A DNA stretch of 9,237 nt from Moraxellaceae bacterium UBA2032 (GCA_002333125.1 DDBM01000279.1:2877-12113); one strand, 5' to 3'; counted from the first letter of the stretch, positions 1 through 6,957 are shown. Numbers and translations are program-made. Notes: generated from the sequence alone by a model not told the origin.

Positions 1-384
1 CAACGTCAAATTCATTTATTAAGTGACTTGGCACATTCTGTCATGGTGATGGGGGAGGCTTTTTGGCTAGAACAGGCGATTTCTAATGTGTTAGATAATG
101 CCATTGAATTTACGCCACAAGGTAAAAGCATTACCGTTAAGCTAAGCCAAAATCAGCAACAAGTCACTTTAATTATTGAAAATCAAGGGCAAGCTATTCC
201 TGATTATGCCTTGCCTCGTGTGTTTGAGCGTTATTATTCTTTACCTCGGCCAGATAGCCAACATAAAAGCACTGGCTTAGGCTTAACTTTGGTGCAAGAA
301 GTAATGGCTTTGCATCAAGGTCAAGTCAGTATTCATAATAACGATGATGGGGTAAGCGTTGCTTTAGTGTTTGTTCATCATTAA
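1..384 (+). CDS. creC: CreC-type sensor histidine kinase, C-terminal fragment (5' end outside window)
   Basis: This is the catalytic ATP-binding end of a membrane sensor kinase that would phosphorylate the response regulator CreB. The frame is open from base 1, so only the last 127 residues are present and the start lies upstream. Visible motifs in order are the N box (SNVLDNAIEFTP), a degenerate G1 box (ENQGQAIP), an F box (RVFERYYSLPRP) and the G2 box (STGLGLTLVQEV). The run IPDYALPRVFERYYSLPR is very close to E. coli CreC as I remember it, and the next gene is creD, so context and sequence agree. The sensor, HAMP-like and His-phosphoacceptor regions are not in the window. The G1 box has N where Asp is usual and A in place of the second Gly. 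Asn at the first position occurs in other kinases, so I do not infer inactivity. Confidence 0.88.
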   Translation, partial: QRQIHLLSDLAHSVMVMGEAFWLEQAISNVLDNAIEFTPQGKSITVKLSQNQQQVTLIIENQGQAIPDYALPRVFERYYSLPRPDSQHKSTGLGLTLVQEVMALHQGQVSIHNNDDGVSVALVFVHH

Positions 385-473
385 CACACACAAACTTCAT
401 CATGTGCTAACACGTATTTCAAGCACAGCATTCACACTAATCTTCTTATAAATAATCAATCTTGAGGTGTGTG
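385..473 (+). promoter_or_regulatory. creC-creD gap: possible weak promoter and small inverted repeat
   Basis: This 89-nt gap is longer than expected for tightly coupled genes. It holds a small perfect inverted repeat, TGTGCT (403-408) and AGCACA (422-427), with a 13-nt loop. A -10-like TATAAA sits at 447-452 with no convincing -35 box. A single TTCAC occurs at 431-435, but the second half of a CreB box (TTCAC-N6-TTCAC) is not there. creD could have its own weak promoter or simply be read through from creC; the sequence does not decide. Confidence 0.25.
464..469 (+). promoter_or_regulatory. Shine-Dalgarno of creD, decides the start
   Basis: GAGGTG ends 4 nt before ATG 474 (the GAGG core is 6 nt away). 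It supports ATG 474 as the start. The in-frame TTG at 462 overlaps this ribosome-binding site and is unlikely to be used. Confidence 0.75.
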
Positions 474-1883
474 ATGCAACGCTTTTTAAGCTCCAAAATT
501 ATAATGATAGCCTTGTTGATACTGTGCTTTTTAATCGCATTTATGTTTATTCGTGGCACAATTTACGAGCGACAAGCTAATTATCACCAAGTTGTGCGTG
601 ATATTGCCCGTAATAATGTTAGCGCACAAACAGTGATGATGCCTTTTATTGTTGTGCCGATGAGTACCAGTTATGTGTGTGAAGACGACCAAAAAAAGAC
701 CTGTTATCGTCGAGATCAAATTGTTATTACTCCTCAAAAAGCATCATGGATAAACAAAGTCAATGTGGATGAGCAACGCTTTAAACGCGGTATTTATCGT
801 GCCATGAGTTATCAAAATAAAATCGCCATTACAGGGCATTTTAGCCTAAATGACACCTTGTTAAATCCTGAGCCAAACCAATCTATTGATTGGAAAAATG
901 CCACCATGCGTTTTTATTTATCCGATTTGCGCGGACTAAAAAGCCAACCCGTATTATCCATCGCCCAGAAAAAAATTAGTTTTGAATCTCCTAAAGAGAA
1001 GGGCATTAACCCTCTAAATGTGGATTACACTCAAACAGCGTTGCCTGATTTAGCGCATATGCCAAGTTTTGACTTTAGACTCGATGTTGACATCATGGGA
1101 ACAAGTAGTTTTGAGGCATTACCGTTGGGTGATGATTTAGCGGTGTCTATGGTTGCTGATTGGCCACATCCCAGTTTTTTTGGTGAATCTTTACCCTTAA
1201 AACAACTTAATAAAAAAGATTTTAAAGCCGATTGGCAAAATGTATTTTTGAGTAATCGTAACACCCAATTATTAGCCGCGTGTTTAGATGCCAGTACCGA
1301 ATCGTGTACTCAATTACAGCAGGCTTTTGGGCGGCAAAATGCTGTTGTTAATTATGCCGAAAATACCAACACAGGTGCAGTAGGTGGTTTTGGGGTGAAT
1401 TTTATTCAGGCGGTTGATGTGTATTTAATGACTGAACGTGCCATTAAATATTCTGCGTTATTTTTAGTGATTACCTTTGGTACTTTCTTTTTGTTTGAAG
1501 TGTTAAAAGGTTTAGCGATTCACCCGATTCAATACACCTTGGTAGGGACTGCTTTAGCGGTTTTTTATCTGTTGTTATTATCTTTTAGTGAACATATTGG
1601 TTTTATGACGGCTTATTTCATAGCGGCGACAGCTTGTGTAGGACTGATTACTTTTTATGTCAGTTATGTGCTGCATAGCGTCAAACGCTCTGTGTTATTT
1701 GGGGTGATATTAAGCGCGATGTATAGCGCGATGTTTGTGATTTTAAATTCCGAAGACTTTACCTTAATTTTAGGCTCAGTCTTAGTGTTTATGTTGATTG
1801 CCGTAATGATGTTTTTAACACGTCATGTTGATTGGTATAACCTAAAACAAGAAAAGCAGATAACAGAAAAAGAGGCGGTTTGA
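474..1883 (+). CDS. creD: Inner membrane protein CreD (CreD family)
   Basis: CreD is a polytopic inner-membrane protein downstream of the CreBC two-component system. Its biochemical role is unsettled; in some bacteria it is tied to beta-lactam response and envelope integrity. The protein is 469 residues, near the usual CreD length (about 450). Residues 8-26 form an N-terminal membrane anchor. Residues about 30-320 are a large periplasmic domain with the family-typical DFRLDVDIMGTSSF and DWPHPSFFGESLP segments (about 200-241). The last 150 residues hold about five hydrophobic helices, beginning at RAIKYSALFLVITF and including HPIQYTLVG, FYLLLLSFSEHIGF and the closing LTRHVDWYNL, all strongly CreD-like. 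The periplasmic domain has two cysteine pairs with the same spacing (69/77 and 270/278) that could form disulfides. It lies 89 nt after creC and ends convergently with the DUF2057 gene. Confidence 0.93.
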   Translation: MQRFLSSKIIMIALLILCFLIAFMFIRGTIYERQANYHQVVRDIARNNVSAQTVMMPFIVVPMSTSYVCEDDQKKTCYRRDQIVITPQKASWINKVNVDEQRFKRGIYRAMSYQNKIAITGHFSLNDTLLNPEPNQSIDWKNATMRFYLSDLRGLKSQPVLSIAQKKISFESPKEKGINPLNVDYTQTALPDLAHMPSFDFRLDVDIMGTSSFEALPLGDDLAVSMVADWPHPSFFGESLPLKQLNKKDFKADWQNVFLSNRNTQLLAACLDASTESCTQLQQAFGRQNAVVNYAENTNTGAVGGFGVNFIQAVDVYLMTERAIKYSALFLVITFGTFFLFEVLKGLAIHPIQYTLVGTALAVFYLLLLSFSEHIGFMTAYFIAATACVGLITFYVSYVLHSVKRSVLFGVILSAMYSAMFVILNSEDFTLILGSVLVFMLIAVMMFLTRHVDWYNLKQEKQITEKEAV

Positions 1884-1891
1884 TTGTGATT

Positions 1892-1955
1892 CCGCTCAGA
1901 AAGCATATTTGCTGACTGAGCGGGGTTGTGGTGGCTGAGCGGAGTCGAAGCCCCG
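1892..1955. repeat. Compound extragenic palindromic repeat between convergent genes; possible bidirectional terminator
   Basis: Almost the whole gap between creD and the DUF2057 gene is symmetric. CCGCTCAG (1892-1899) pairs with CTGAGCGG (1916-1923), and an inner AGCA/TGCT stem closes a TATT loop. The same octamer CTGAGCGG recurs at 1935-1942 inside GGCT...AGCC (1933-1936/1949-1952), a unit resembling the GGCTGAGC..GTCGAAGCC intergenic repeats familiar from many proteobacterial genomes. CGGGG (1921-1925) can also pair with CCCCG (1951-1955). No U-tract follows on either strand, so it is not a classical intrinsic terminator. A role in mRNA 3'-end protection or convergent termination is inferred from position. 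Confidence 0.7.
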
Positions 1956-2567
1956 TTACTTATTAGCTGCTGCCTGACTAGCTAACCATGCTGCAAAAGC
2001 TTGGCGTTCTTGCGGGGTGGCTCTAAGCCAAATATCTTGTAATAACTGCGTGTTGTTGCTAGTGGTGGTTTTAGATGGAGCATCATCGCTAGTATTAAAT
2101 GCTTTACCCAATGTGTCGATTAAAGAGGCTTCGCTATACGATTTAATTGCTATTGCTTGTTGGCTAGAGCCTGTGTTTTTATTAACTAGTTTGATATCGG
2201 GTTGTTTGGCAAATTTTACTGCTGCTTCATAACGCTTAGGCGGATTAACAACTAACTGATACTGTTGTCCTGCTTCTGCCACAAAACGAATTGCCATGGG
2301 GGAGGATTTAACAATATCGTGGTCTTCGGAGCTAATATCAAACAACTGTGAGTAGCGCAGGCTTAACACATGCTCACCTACCGATAACGCTTGTGTGTGA
2401 GCGCGACTACCAAAGAAGCTACTTGGCTGTTCTTGGCCATCTATACTTAAAATATGAATCACTTCGGGTACATCAAGTGAAACATCCGCCGCTATGTCAG
2501 CAGCATAAACAGCAGTGGCACAGAGGCCACCGCTTAATACAACACTCATTAACAAACGTTTAAACAA
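1956..2567 (-). CDS. Exported DUF2057 (YccT/CsgI-like) family protein
   Basis: A 203-residue protein with a clear signal peptide (MFKRLL n-region, hydrophobic core, cleavage near VYA-AD at 22-23), so it is expected in the periplasm or beyond. The mature part begins with a strand-rich segment (IHILSIDGQEQ, then LSVGEHVLSLRYSQLF and MAIRFVAEAGQQYQL), a Ser/Thr/Asn-rich linker (about 155-172), and the family-like tail W-x3-P-x2-R-x2-F-x2-W (IWLRATPQERQAFAAWLASQ). This pattern matches DUF2057 as I know it from E. coli YccT, reported as the curli inhibitor CsgI; that function is not shown here. The start is TTG 2567. It gives the signal peptide its basic n-region and has a good Shine-Dalgarno; the next ATG (2549) would lose both. 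It overlaps the upstream beta-helix gene by 8 nt, suggesting translational coupling. Confidence 0.82.
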   Translation of the reverse strand: MFKRLLMSVVLSGGLCATAVYAADIAADVSLDVPEVIHILSIDGQEQPSSFFGSRAHTQALSVGEHVLSLRYSQLFDISSEDHDIVKSSPMAIRFVAEAGQQYQLVVNPPKRYEAAVKFAKQPDIKLVNKNTGSSQQAIAIKSYSEASLIDTLGKAFNTSDDAPSKTTTSNNTQLLQDIWLRATPQERQAFAAWLASQAAANK

Positions 2568-4674
2568 AGCGATACTTCCTACGACGATAAACAGTAAATC
2601 CAGCTAACACTAATAAAGATCCCCAACCTAAGCTGCCCGAATTTTGCTCTTCGTTTTGCCCAGCCTGATTGATAATGGTAACGGTAGCTGGAGCTGAAAT
2701 ATCCAAATCTGTATCATAAACAACATATGTGAACGAATCATTAAACGGAGAAAGCGTGTTTTTGGGGTGATAAATCAAATCACCACGATAACAAAGAAAT
2801 TTATTAGTTTCATTAAAGTCAGGGCACTCACGGCGATCGCCATCTATTGTGCCTAGTGATGGACTAGAGACAACTCGTATGTAATAGCCACCATTACACT
2901 TTACAGTATTAGATGTGCATAGGCCGCCATATTGACCATCATCATCATCATTATCATTATTGACGACGTTCATAACAAGGCTGGAGCTTTCGGAGGCTAA
3001 GGTAAACGTATCATTTCCTGCTTTTGGAGGTTTATTTTGTACCCTAAATAATAACTCACCTTCGAGAGCCTTTTTGCCATTACTATCTGTAAATGTGTAC
3101 TTACATGAGGCTTGTTGTGTGTCAGTAAGTGTTTTTCCACCATTGTCAAAGCGAATTAATGGTAATAAATTGTCTGCGTTGCGCTGTACAATCGTACATA
3201 ATCCATTGTTGTTGTTGGTTAATTCAATCAGGTAGTTACCTTCAGCATCCTTGGCAATCTGACCTCGAGCATTAGGCTGGTCATCGGTTAAGTCAGTCTC
3301 GCTAGGAATATCATTATCAAGCACACTAATTTCAATACTACGATCGGTTGTTTTGTTGTTTGTAATAACTGAGTCTCTGTTCACAACAGCCATAGCAATA
3401 CGACGTTCCACTGAGCCTAAATCACATATAATAGCATCGCTGTAAGTGCTTGCTCTTTGATCAACGCGATCGATGCAAGCACCACCCTTGTCTAGGATAT
3501 ATTTTGATGTGGTTTTTGGTAAATATGTTGGAGTAAATCCACCATAATTTCCTAGTAGATTAAATTCATTTTCAAATTGAATAGGTAGAGGTGAAGGTAA
3601 AAAAACATTATTTTGTACGGTGTTATCTAAATAAGGTACATTCAAATAATCACATTTTTCGATGAAGTTAAAACTCGCTAAATAATTAATGTTAGCGTTG
3701 TTGATACCCAAACAATTTTGATTTTCGTTAAAAGCGATCACAGAGTATCTTGTTGCTATATTATTAGCTTTATCAAAATTAATAATAGGTGCGACTTTAT
3801 TTTTTACTAAAGTAGAGGACTCAATATTAATTGAACTAAATGCGGACGTATTATTGTTGAGATTAATAATTGCCCCAGAGTCATTAGCCGTGTTTTCGCC
3901 AATCGTTGATGTTTTTATATTGAGTGTTATAACTCCGCAAGCTTCAATTACACTATTCGAACTAATATTACCATTAAGTACTATACTGCTTTGGATAATC
4001 TCAATAGTTCTTGTGGTGGGTTTTAGGTCATCAAGACATGACATAGCAATTGCAGCACCAGCACCTTGAATAATATTGTTATTTTGCCATAATGAATCAA
4101 CCGTTGTAAGGGCTGAATCTTTCCCGATTAAATATAATGCACCACCTTCATTTTTTGCAATATTATTTTCAAATACCACATTTGATGTTGAAACTGAGCC
4201 ACCTGCTAAAATTGCTCCGCCAAGGTCTTCACTATATCCATTAAGCAACTTTAAATTATTAAGTGTAAGAGCAGATTTATAAATAGCACTATTAAATAAA
4301 CGGCTTTTTCCTTGACCATTGATCATTGTGGTTGGTGCATGACGCTTAGGTTTAGTACCCGTAATACTGTCTTTTTCATCGGGGTTAACGCCAACGCCAG
4401 AAATAGTCATTTCAGTGACTAAGGTGAGCTCACCTCTGTTTAAGATATATTCTTTATCTTCAAGTCTTATGATGTTAGTACTGTAACGCTTTCCGGCAAT
4501 ACAACCACCAAATGCGCTATATGTGTTTATTGACTCGACTGCTTCGCGAAGCGAGCAATTAGCAATGTTTTCACCAAACTCATCGTTTGTCGTGTTTACC
4601 GTTAAAATGACCGAGCCAAAAGCAGGAGACAAACCAAATAGAGAACAAAGTGTAAATAAAAAACGCGATTTCAT
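2560..4674 (-). CDS. CSLREA-domain beta-helix surface protein with two Ig-like domains and a GlyGly-CTERM-like tail
   Basis: Predicted secreted and anchored protein of 704 residues; substrate or partner unknown. A signal peptide (1-20, cut near AFG-SV) precedes the CSLREA motif (Cys40) and a Gly-Cys (57-58). Residues about 110-330 look like a right-handed parallel beta-helix, with repeats of the type GGAI..N..F..N.A..GGAL (152-180). Residues 372-423 (LLGNYGGFTPTY to CDLGSVE) match the choice-of-anchor Q pattern. Two Ig-like or cadherin-like segments follow: about 430-547 (VLDNDIP) and 549-668 (NDTFTLAS, GDLIYHP, NDSFTYVVYD). The tail NSGSLGWGSLLVLAGF followed by YRRRK resembles a GlyGly-CTERM sorting signal, with SGS in place of GGS. 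ATG 4674 is preferred over ATG 4704 or 4680: it has GAGG at 9 nt and a signal peptide starting with MKSR. It lies 11 nt after its paralogue's stop. Confidence 0.85.
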   Translation of the reverse strand: MKSRFLFTLCSLFGLSPAFGSVILTVNTTNDEFGENIANCSLREAVESINTYSAFGGCIAGKRYSTNIIRLEDKEYILNRGELTLVTEMTISGVGVNPDEKDSITGTKPKRHAPTTMINGQGKSRLFNSAIYKSALTLNNLKLLNGYSEDLGGAILAGGSVSTSNVVFENNIAKNEGGALYLIGKDSALTTVDSLWQNNNIIQGAGAAIAMSCLDDLKPTTRTIEIIQSSIVLNGNISSNSVIEACGVITLNIKTSTIGENTANDSGAIINLNNNTSAFSSINIESSTLVKNKVAPIINFDKANNIATRYSVIAFNENQNCLGINNANINYLASFNFIEKCDYLNVPYLDNTVQNNVFLPSPLPIQFENEFNLLGNYGGFTPTYLPKTTSKYILDKGGACIDRVDQRASTYSDAIICDLGSVERRIAMAVVNRDSVITNNKTTDRSIEISVLDNDIPSETDLTDDQPNARGQIAKDAEGNYLIELTNNNNGLCTIVQRNADNLLPLIRFDNGGKTLTDTQQASCKYTFTDSNGKKALEGELLFRVQNKPPKAGNDTFTLASESSSLVMNVVNNDNDDDDGQYGGLCTSNTVKCNGGYYIRVVSSPSLGTIDGDRRECPDFNETNKFLCYRGDLIYHPKNTLSPFNDSFTYVVYDTDLDISAPATVTIINQAGQNEEQNSGSLGWGSLLVLAGFTVYRRRKYRFV
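2575..2580 (-). promoter_or_regulatory. Shine-Dalgarno of the DUF2057 gene, decides a TTG start
   Basis: AGGAAG on the minus strand lies 7 nt before TTG 2567 and inside the coding end of the preceding gene. Its spacing fits the TTG start and not the ATG 18 nt further on. Confidence 0.65.
2937..2960 (-). repeat. CAT trinucleotide run encoding an Asp-rich loop
   Basis: Five CAT units in a row (2937-2951) followed by TAT CAT TAT encode NNDNDDDD (about residues 572-579) in the linker at the start of the second Ig-like domain. The repeat is a multiple of three, so length change would not shift the frame. The acidic loop could bind calcium, as in other surface Ig-like/cadherin-like proteins; that is inference. 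Confidence 0.7.
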
Positions 4675-4683
4675 TGTCATTAT

Positions 4684-4687
4684 CCTC
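4684..4687 (-). promoter_or_regulatory. Shine-Dalgarno of the second CSLREA gene, overlapping the upstream stop
   Basis: GAGG on the minus strand overlaps the TGA stop (4686-4688) of the preceding gene within TTGAGG and lies 9 nt before ATG 4674. Spacing to ATG 4680 would be only 3 nt. The overlap suggests terminating ribosomes reinitiate here. Confidence 0.6.
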
Positions 4688-6878
4688 AACGGGGGCGTCG
4701 CCATACGGCTAATAAACTACTTAATATAAGTAAAGAAAAAACATTCATTGAGCCATTATCAAGTGCTTTAGAGGCTAAAGATTCAGGAGGTTCAGATACA
4801 ACTTTTACATTGATTTTTAAGGCACGATCATTGATGGCATCACTAAAACGGCTTAGTGTTGTTACCATTCCGTACGAAAACTTGTCAAACCCATGAAAGT
4901 CTGAATTATATGTAGAGTACAATATCTCCGAATTTAGTGCATCAAATTTAACTAGGCCATGTGTTGGGATGTCAATTAACTTAATACAACCATTTAGATA
5001 CTCCCCCACGCCTAATATTGAAGAGCAATAAGAGGCTGGTAACAATTCTGCATCGCCTAAGTTAGTAAACGGGCTAAAACGTTTAATTTGACCATAAACG
5101 ATATCATCCCCCTGTGTATAAGAGCTAAGCCCAGCTTGTATTTCTACAGCACCTATATCACAACGATTTTCATTGTTTTCACGTGCCAATCCACGTTGAT
5201 CGGTGGTATTACATGAAATACCTAAATTACCAATGAGGTTATAAAAGCCTTTATTTACAATAGGTGAGTCTGAAAGTTTTGTGTAGCTGGCTAGTAGTCG
5301 AGGTTTATGAGTTTTGGTTAACCCACCAAACTCACCAAGTGGGCATAGCAACCCTAAAGCTGGAGGTGCAGCACACCGATTATTGCTATCAAGCGGAGCC
5401 ATTAAAGTTTCATCGCCAGTGTTTGTAATAAAAACATTATGGTTGGCGGCAAAAGCAGTAGGGCAGCCTTTATTTTGAACCGAAAGATTATTTGCAAAGT
5501 AAATTTTGTCATCACTTGGCAATGGAGCAAATAAATCACAGTCTGCCTGTGTATTTCCTGCAATAATACTATTATAAATAAGAGGTAATTTATTATTCAG
5601 GCGAACACCAATCGTATTGTTTACAATGGTATTATTGTTTAACGCCATATTACCGTACGATGAAATAGCGGCACCTTCGTTGCCTGAAAGCGTGGAGTTG
5701 TTTATATAGGGTATTGCAGACAAGCTAAACAGATTTATTGTGTCAGAATTAATAGTAATAATCCCACTGCTTCCGTTAGCTGTTTTGTTTTTTGTAACCA
5801 ATGTGGCATCTAAAGAGATGTTATTATCTGTCGAGTAAATAGCAGCCCCATCATTAGTGGCTTGATTTTCTTTAAAAACACTTTGTTTTATAAGTAAGGT
5901 AGCTGTTTCGGCATTATAAATTGCACCGCCATGGTTTGCTTGGCCTTTACTAATAACCGCTTGAGTAATACTGAGTGCTTCTTTATTAAAAATAATTCCA
6001 CCATTAGCAGCACAAAATTGTTCACAACCAATAAAGTCAATGTTGTTAAAGGTAACAAAAATTGGTGGAGTGGATAGAGTATTGTTTATACTATCATCAA
6101 TAACTAATAACTGATGATTTCCGTTAGCTTTGATAATAGGACGTAAAGGAAGATCTAAGGTGCTGTCTTCTAGCTTGTTAATTGTTCCATCTGTTGATGT
6201 ACTGATGGAATTGCCGTTTATTGCAACGCCTAAATTAATTGTGAGTGATGTATCTAATATGTAAGGTTTAGGTAAAGTGAGCATCATAATGCTTTCAGTA
6301 CTACCATCATCATAACTAAAACAACCAAATAAACCTTTGCTTCTATACTCCTTCAACTCATTTATTTTGGAGTTTTTTTCTTCTTCTTTAATTTTTATCT
6401 TTGCTTTAAGATCTGTAATGCTTAATTCATAAGCATTAATGAGTGTTGCATCAGGAGTCGCTCTGCTTTTTTCTTTATCTAAAGCATCATTTGCTTCGTC
6501 CAATTTTCGGTTTAAGCCAACTAGGCCAGCATCTATTCGTATGATTAAATCATTAATAGTGTTATTAAGCTGCGTGATTTTAGAACTATCTGGCGTGGCT
6601 TTTGCTTGCTCAGTTGCTAAGTCTTGTTTAGCAGTAACTAGATTTGTGTTTAATACCGCTGATGTTCCCGAAATAACAGCAACTTCTTCATCAATAAGTG
6701 CTTTTTTGGTGTTTTTAGCGTTTAAATAACTAACAGCTTCACGCAAAGAACAGCTTTGATTGTCAATGTTATTTTCATCGGCTGTTGTATTAATAATTAC
6801 GCTATCAGCCAAGCTAGTTGTAGACAGTAGCGAGCTAGCGAGTAAACAAATGAGAAGGCGGCTCTGAGAAACAGGCAT
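4686..6878 (-). CDS. CSLREA-domain beta-helix surface protein with inserted coiled-coil and C-terminal sorting tail
   Basis: Predicted exported, anchored protein of 730 residues; function unknown. A signal peptide (cut near SLA-DS, 24-25) precedes CSLREA (43-48). The usual short loop to the next Gly-Cys is replaced by a helical, charged segment of about 130 residues (55-183) with a 46-residue repeat; the fold then resumes at GCFSYDDGS (185) and PYILDTSLTI. Residues about 240-450 look like a parallel beta-helix (HGGAIYNAE, DGAAIYSTD, EGAAISSYGN spaced along N-rich turns). A choice-of-anchor-Q-like segment spans 512-579 (CPLGEFGGL, TTDQRGLAR, CDIGAVE). One Ig-like segment covers about 590-695 (IPTHGLVKF, GFDKFSYGM). 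The tail is NGSMN, a hydrophobic stretch of 13 residues, then WRRPR, a weak GlyGly-CTERM-like signal. It is first in the cluster; ATG 6878 has AGGAG at 9 nt. Confidence 0.85.
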   Translation of the reverse strand: MPVSQSRLLICLLASSLLSTTSLADSVIINTTADENNIDNQSCSLREAVSYLNAKNTKKALIDEEVAVISGTSAVLNTNLVTAKQDLATEQAKATPDSSKITQLNNTINDLIIRIDAGLVGLNRKLDEANDALDKEKSRATPDATLINAYELSITDLKAKIKIKEEEKNSKINELKEYRSKGLFGCFSYDDGSTESIMMLTLPKPYILDTSLTINLGVAINGNSISTSTDGTINKLEDSTLDLPLRPIIKANGNHQLLVIDDSINNTLSTPPIFVTFNNIDFIGCEQFCAANGGIIFNKEALSITQAVISKGQANHGGAIYNAETATLLIKQSVFKENQATNDGAAIYSTDNNISLDATLVTKNKTANGSSGIITINSDTINLFSLSAIPYINNSTLSGNEGAAISSYGNMALNNNTIVNNTIGVRLNNKLPLIYNSIIAGNTQADCDLFAPLPSDDKIYFANNLSVQNKGCPTAFAANHNVFITNTGDETLMAPLDSNNRCAAPPALGLLCPLGEFGGLTKTHKPRLLASYTKLSDSPIVNKGFYNLIGNLGISCNTTDQRGLARENNENRCDIGAVEIQAGLSSYTQGDDIVYGQIKRFSPFTNLGDAELLPASYCSSILGVGEYLNGCIKLIDIPTHGLVKFDALNSEILYSTYNSDFHGFDKFSYGMVTTLSRFSDAINDRALKINVKVVSEPPESLASKALDNGSMNVFSLLILSSLLAVWRRPR
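6378..6653 (-). repeat. Two 46-residue protein repeats within the coiled-coil insert
   Basis: Residues 76-121 and 122-167 of the first CSLREA protein align with a period of 46. Both have LN..L at the start, ATPD at 94-97 and 140-143, and then I.DL...I. The units are diverged (mostly heptad-like hydrophobics plus ATPD are kept), so this is an old internal duplication. ATPD probably marks a turn between helices. Identified by eye from the translation. Confidence 0.7.
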
Positions 6879-6887
6879 CGGAAGAGT

Positions 6888-6892
6888 CTCCT
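6888..6892 (-). promoter_or_regulatory. Shine-Dalgarno of the first CSLREA gene
   Basis: AGGAG on the minus strand lies 9 nt before ATG 6878. It supports this start, which gives a complete signal peptide. Confidence 0.6.
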
Positions 6893-6957
6893 AGGTGGCT
6901 TGTTGTTTTTTATTTTGGTTCGACATTCTAATCTAAAAACACGGCTTATAGTGTGTG

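Noticed and set aside
431..446. Possible CreB-binding box (TTCAC-N6-TTCAC) before creD
   Set aside because: Only the first TTCAC (431-435) is present; the second half-site reads CTTCT, and the distance to the TATAAA is too short for a CreB-activated promoter.
462..473. TTG 462 as start of creD, adding four residues
   Set aside because: It overlaps the Shine-Dalgarno GAGGTG of ATG 474, which has good spacing and gives a normal N-terminal anchor.
1892..1923. Classical intrinsic terminator for creD or the surface cluster
   Set aside because: The hairpin is strong but no U-tract follows on either strand, so it is called a palindromic repeat with possible termination role.
2833..2840. GCGATCGC octamer, the HIP1 palindrome of cyanobacteria
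   Set aside because: A single copy in over 9 kb. HIP1 would be frequent in a cyanobacterial genome, and the gene content is gammaproteobacterial.
2960..4282. Plus-strand open frames of 68-91 codons opposite the second CSLREA gene
   Set aside because: They lie wholly antisense to a well-supported gene and show no recognisable domain, signal peptide or ribosome-binding site.
4675..4704. ATG 4704 as start of the second CSLREA protein, overlapping the upstream gene
   Set aside because: It would add MATPPLRIMT ahead of a good signal peptide, and the GAGG lies inside this extension at the right distance for ATG 4674.
6439..6729. Plus-strand open frame of 96 codons opposite the coiled-coil insert
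   Set aside because: It is a mirror of the repetitive, low-complexity coding strand; the minus-strand frame continues through a full domain architecture.
1956..6878. Autotransporter or two-partner secretion system
   Set aside because: The beta-helix proteins have no C-terminal beta-barrel, no TPS domain and no neighbouring TpsB; they end in a short hydrophobic, basic tail.
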